DNA of 23,557 nt, taken from the IMG/VR virus record IMGVR_UViG_3300043395_002168, positions 1-23,557 of that record; one strand, given 5' to 3'. This document shows, one piece after another, positions 21,211-23,557 of the stretch (position 1 is the stretch's first letter; each line of letters starts with the position of its first letter). The notes below the pieces were generated by a model that worked only from the letters and a program-made list of their open reading frames with translations, was not told where the DNA came from and ran no database searches. A program made the translations under genes and the position numbers. Origin of the DNA: a virus.

Positions 21211-21558
21211 ATGATTGCTGGTATTTACAACATAACGTGCGAACAGGGTTCTACTTTTACGCGCACGTTTACAATACAAAACCCAGATGGAACAGTTTAC
21301 CCTTTATCTGGTTTTCAGGCACGAATGCAAATACGGCGCGATGTTGAATCGTCTACAGTGATGTTCAGTGCCACCACGGAAAATGGCTGTATCCAGATTG
21401 AGCCAACTGTTGGGGAAATCATCGTAGATTTAAGTGCTACGCAGACGGCAAGCATCACCAGAAATGGTGTTTATGACCTTGAAATTTATTCAGATGATGG
21501 ATTGGTTTACAAAGTTGTCAAGGGTTTATTCCGACTTGATAAAGAGGTAACGCGATGA
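21211..21558 (+). CDS. Beta-sandwich structural protein, BppU-like N-terminal type
   Basis: This 115-residue protein has the pattern Q-G-x-T-F-x-x-x-F-x-x-x-x-x-D-G-x-x-x-x-L-x-G-F-x-A-R-M-Q-x-R, seen here in EQGSTFTRTFTIQNPDGTVY and LSGFQARMQIRRDVESSTVM. This is followed by TENGCIQIEPTVGEIIVDLS, ATQTASITRNGVYDLEIYSD and a C-terminal GLFRLDKEVTR. I know this from small phage proteins encoded next to fibres and from the N-terminal domain of some upper baseplate proteins. It likely connects fibres to the baseplate or decorates them. ATG 21211 has CGGAG upstream. It ends in an ATGA overlap with the next small gene. Function is inferred from the pattern. Confidence 0.68.
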   Translation: MIAGIYNITCEQGSTFTRTFTIQNPDGTVYPLSGFQARMQIRRDVESSTVMFSATTENGCIQIEPTVGEIIVDLSATQTASITRNGVYDLEIYSDDGLVYKVVKGLFRLDKEVTR

Positions 21559-21731
21559 GTGGTGAAAACATTATCATCGTAGAAGAACTTAGAAACGTTG
21601 TAACCGTTGACGAAAGTGCTCCCACACAAATAACCGTCAGCATTAATGGAAGCCCACTTAGGGCATCATCCACAACCCTCCTACATGGTGTCGGTGCGCC
21701 GTGGACAATCATAATTGACGTGGAGGCATAG
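21555..21731 (+). CDS. Small protein resembling the first part of a fibre-hinge protein
   Basis: This 58-residue gene starts at ATG 21555 in an ATGA overlap and ends at TAG 21729-21731. It reads GENIIIVEELRNVVTVDESA, TQITVSINGSPLRASSTTLL and HGVGAPWTIIIDVEA. The V-x-x-x-x-x-V-V-T-V start and the G-x-G-A-P near the end are features I associate with the first half of short fibre proteins whose second half continues with G-D-Y-Y-I-D. That second half is the next gene here. It has no membrane segment. The assignment as a split partner is inference. Confidence 0.65.
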   Translation: MSGENIIIVEELRNVVTVDESAPTQITVSINGSPLRASSTTLLHGVGAPWTIIIDVEA

Positions 21732-22069
21732 TGCCTGGTTTCATCGCGTCCGACTACGGTTCAATTGGTGACTACTACATTGATGTTGAGACTGGCGATT
21801 TTTATGGTCCGAAGACAGACGCAGGGTGGCCAGACACGCCATTTTTCACCGCTATCACGACTGCAACACAGCAAAATGAACGCTATGTACATAGTCAGGG
21901 TTCACCTTCGTCAACATGGTCAATAACCCACCCCTTGGGAGGTAGACCATCAGTTACAGTAGTTGATACTGCAGGAACAGTGGTTATTGGTGAGGTAACA
22001 TATAATAGCAACACGCAGGTTACTGTGAATTTTACATCAGCATTTTCTGGGTTCGCATACCTCACATAG
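21731..22069 (+). CDS. Short tail fibre / receptor-binding-type protein
   Basis: This 112-residue protein starts at GTG 21731, sharing one base with the previous stop, with GGAGG at 21722-21726 four bases before. Residues 10-33 carry GSIGDYYIDVETGDFYGPKT, the widespread fibre motif G-D-x-Y-I-D-x-x-T-G-x-x-Y-G-P-K. Residues ~60-112 form a small beta domain with WSITHPLGGRPSVTVVDTAG, then VVIGEVTYNSNTQVTVNFTS and FSGFAYL. The same type of C-terminal domain ends the next, larger fibre. It is probably a baseplate-distal or accessory host-binding protein. The motif is firm; the role is inferred. Confidence 0.72.
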   Translation: MPGFIASDYGSIGDYYIDVETGDFYGPKTDAGWPDTPFFTAITTATQQNERYVHSQGSPSSTWSITHPLGGRPSVTVVDTAGTVVIGEVTYNSNTQVTVNFTSAFSGFAYLT

Positions 22070-22084
22070 TCAAAGGTCGGTTTA

Positions 22085-23371
22085 ATGGCTACCAAATTTG
22101 TAACAAATCTTGACCTCGTTCAGAACCAGATTCTCAACGGACGGTTTGAGAGCGTTGCCAGCGACCCTGCAACGGACAACTTTGAAGGTCGCCTCATCTA
22201 CAATACAACCGAAGACACAATCAAGGTGTACTCGGGTTCAGCATGGCGGAAGATGCTTCATGGCATTTCGTCTGCTGGCTCTGCTTCTGAGGCTCTCACA
22301 ATCAGCGAGTCCAATGGCGCAGTAACAATCACGCCAAACCTTGCTACGTCGTCCGACGACGGCGTGATGTCCGCTGCGGATAAATTAAAACTAGACAATG
22401 CTACCGATGCGGCGACCGCGCTCCGACTAGTTATCCGCGATGCTGACGGACAGGCAAAGTTTGGCACCCCAACGCACGACTCGCATGCTGCCACAAAGGG
22501 CTACGTTGATGCTGCTCGCTCAGGTCTTGATGTCAAGGCTTCTGTCCGTGCAGCCACGACCGTAGCGGTAAACCTTTCAACAGACCTTGCTGCAGGGCAG
22601 GTTATTGACGGGGTGACCCTTGCCGAGGGTGACCGAGTCCTTGTTAAGAACCAAACAGGTGGTGGGCAAGCCGATAATGGCATCTATGTTGCCCCTGCAT
22701 CTGGAGCCGCTAGCCGCGCAACCGATGCGGACAGCAGCGCCGAAGTTACGACAGGAATGTTTACCTTCGTTTCTGAAGGTACCGTTAACGCTGATTCTGG
22801 CTGGGTTCTGACTACCAACGACACAATCCTCCTCGGCACAACCGCCCTTGCCTTTGCGCAGTTCTCTGGTGCGGGTCAGATTACTGCTGGTGCTGGTCTA
22901 ACCAAGACTGGCAACACTATTGACGTCATTGGGACAAGCGACCGCATCACTGTAAATGCTGATTCGGTTGACATTGCCTCTACATACGTCGGTCAGACAA
23001 GCATCACGACACTCGGCACCATCACTACGGGTACGTGGAATGGCACCGATGTAGCGGTTGCTGACGGTGGTACTGGTTCTTCTACAGAGTCTGGCGCACG
23101 GCAAAACCTTGCTGTTGGCGGAACTCAGGGCAGTGGCGTATCAACGCCAGTTCTTGCACGAGTTGTAGCCAAGACAATCGGCAATAACTCGGCAACATCA
23201 TTCACCGTGGAACATGGTCTTGGGACGCGAGACGTTACTGTTCAGGTTTATGATGCCGCAACATATGACACCGTTATTTGTGATGTTGTTCGTACTGACA
23301 CAAATAACGTCACGTTTGGATTCTCGGTTGCCCCAGCATCAAACGCTTACCGCGTAGTAATCACAGGTTAA
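22085..23371 (+). CDS. Tail fibre protein with conserved fibre modules
   Basis: This 428-residue protein is a phage fibre of a widespread modular type. It has GRLIYNTTEDTIKVYSGSAW (35-54), GVMSAADKLKLD (93-104), the DSHAATKGYVDA hinge (132-143), GLDVKASVRAATT (147-159), and GDRVLVKNQTGGGQADNGIY. A mid-part with GQITAGAGLTKTGNTIDV follows, then TLGTITTGTWNGT and VADGGTGSSTESGARQNL. The end, from about residue 370, is a small beta domain with FTVEHGLGTRDVTVQVYDAA and VVRTDTNNVTFGF. These modules are known from many cyanophage and pelagic phage fibres. It is probably a trimeric fibre or receptor-binding protein. ATG 22085 has a weak AAAGGTCGG site upstream. Confidence 0.85.
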   Translation: MATKFVTNLDLVQNQILNGRFESVASDPATDNFEGRLIYNTTEDTIKVYSGSAWRKMLHGISSAGSASEALTISESNGAVTITPNLATSSDDGVMSAADKLKLDNATDAATALRLVIRDADGQAKFGTPTHDSHAATKGYVDAARSGLDVKASVRAATTVAVNLSTDLAAGQVIDGVTLAEGDRVLVKNQTGGGQADNGIYVAPASGAASRATDADSSAEVTTGMFTFVSEGTVNADSGWVLTTNDTILLGTTALAFAQFSGAGQITAGAGLTKTGNTIDVIGTSDRITVNADSVDIASTYVGQTSITTLGTITTGTWNGTDVAVADGGTGSSTESGARQNLAVGGTQGSGVSTPVLARVVAKTIGNNSATSFTVEHGLGTRDVTVQVYDAATYDTVICDVVRTDTNNVTFGFSVAPASNAYRVVITG

Positions 23372-23379
23372 GAGGAATC

Positions 23380-23557
23380 ATGAATCTGACTGAACAACAG
23401 AAAGCGCTAGTTGCATCATATGTTCGGACAGCAATTTCTGCGGGGATTGCTGTCTATCTAGCAGGAAATCATGATGCTAAGGCGATTGCCTACGCTGCTT
23501 TTGCTGCTATTGCTGGTCCGCTAATGCGCTGGTTGAATCCAAACGATAAGGCTTTTG
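23380..23557 (+). CDS. Small membrane protein, holin candidate, cut by the window edge
   Basis: An ORF starts at ATG 23380 with AGAGGA shortly upstream, nine bases after the fibre stop, and runs off the right edge after 59 codons. The visible part has NLTEQQKALVASYVRTAISA, a hydrophobic Ala-rich region GIAVYLAGNHDAKAIAYAAF, then AAIAGPLMRWLNPNDKAF. One or two membrane helices with a short amphipathic start are consistent with small phage holins, which often follow the last fibre gene. Because the end is missing, the call stays open. Confidence 0.55.
   Translation, partial: MNLTEQQKALVASYVRTAISAGIAVYLAGNHDAKAIAYAAFAAIAGPLMRWLNPNDKAF

Noticed and set aside
1-23557. tRNA genes, insertion sequences, integrase and attachment sites.
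   Set aside because: I saw no cloverleaf-like sequence with tRNA T-loop motifs, no transposase or integrase motifs, and no long terminal repeats by reading. A tRNA scan would be decisive.

Overview
The window is a piece of a tailed, contractile-tail (myovirus-type) phage or prophage genome. All recognisable genes lie on the plus strand, are tightly packed, and many share ATGA or TGATG stop/start overlaps. The marker genes are a tail sheath followed by a tail tube, a tape measure protein, and a baseplate set (hub, OB-type spike base, gp25-like wedge, baseplate J, P2 gpI-like), then several fibre proteins. The host cannot be fixed from sequence alone. A start with no Shine-Dalgarno sequence and a TANNNT box exactly where a leaderless -10 would sit (8946-8961) hints at an actinobacterial host. 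Base composition looks moderate by eye, not high-GC.

Layout. (1) 36-4310 is an early/DNA-metabolism block: an unrecognised protein, a Rad52/Rad22-like single-strand annealing protein, a RecB/Cas4-like PD-(D/E)XK nuclease with a four-Cys (Fe-S type) signature, an unrecognised helical protein, a PAPS-reductase-like N-type ATPase protein and a ParB/Srx-fold protein. From the nuclease on, each start overlaps the previous stop. (2) 4370-6867 is a head-tail joining block: a very basic Arg/Ala-rich protein, a gp6-like connector, a gpS-like tail completion protein, a possible tail terminator and an acidic-tailed protein. (3) 6928-13357 holds sheath, tube, a tail assembly chaperone pair with a probable -1 programmed frameshift, and a 1225-residue tape measure protein. 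(4) 13366-18508 is the baseplate. (5) 18543-23371 holds fibres, small fibre-associated proteins and a cluster of small membrane or coiled-coil proteins. (6) A truncated small membrane protein runs off the right edge. Portal, terminase, capsid and endolysin are not in the window.

How the parts work together. The annealing protein and nuclease would act as a two-component recombination pair on phage DNA ends. The PAPS-reductase-like/ParB pair resembles the IbrA/IbrB arrangement of prophages and is the least understood functional unit here. The connector, completion and terminator proteins would join head to tail. The tape measure, folded with the G/GT chaperones, would set tail length (about 180 nm by the usual ~0.15 nm per residue rule, an inference). 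The hub, spike, wedge and fibres would form the baseplate and host-binding apparatus.

The observations most worth following are the PAPS-reductase/ParB pair inside a translationally coupled recombination operon, a baseplate hub with an extra N-terminal domain resembling a segment of phage internal-virion or polyvalent proteins, the -1 frameshift site with a perfect 10-bp stem across the stop codon, and an arginine-rich protamine-like protein at the head-tail boundary.
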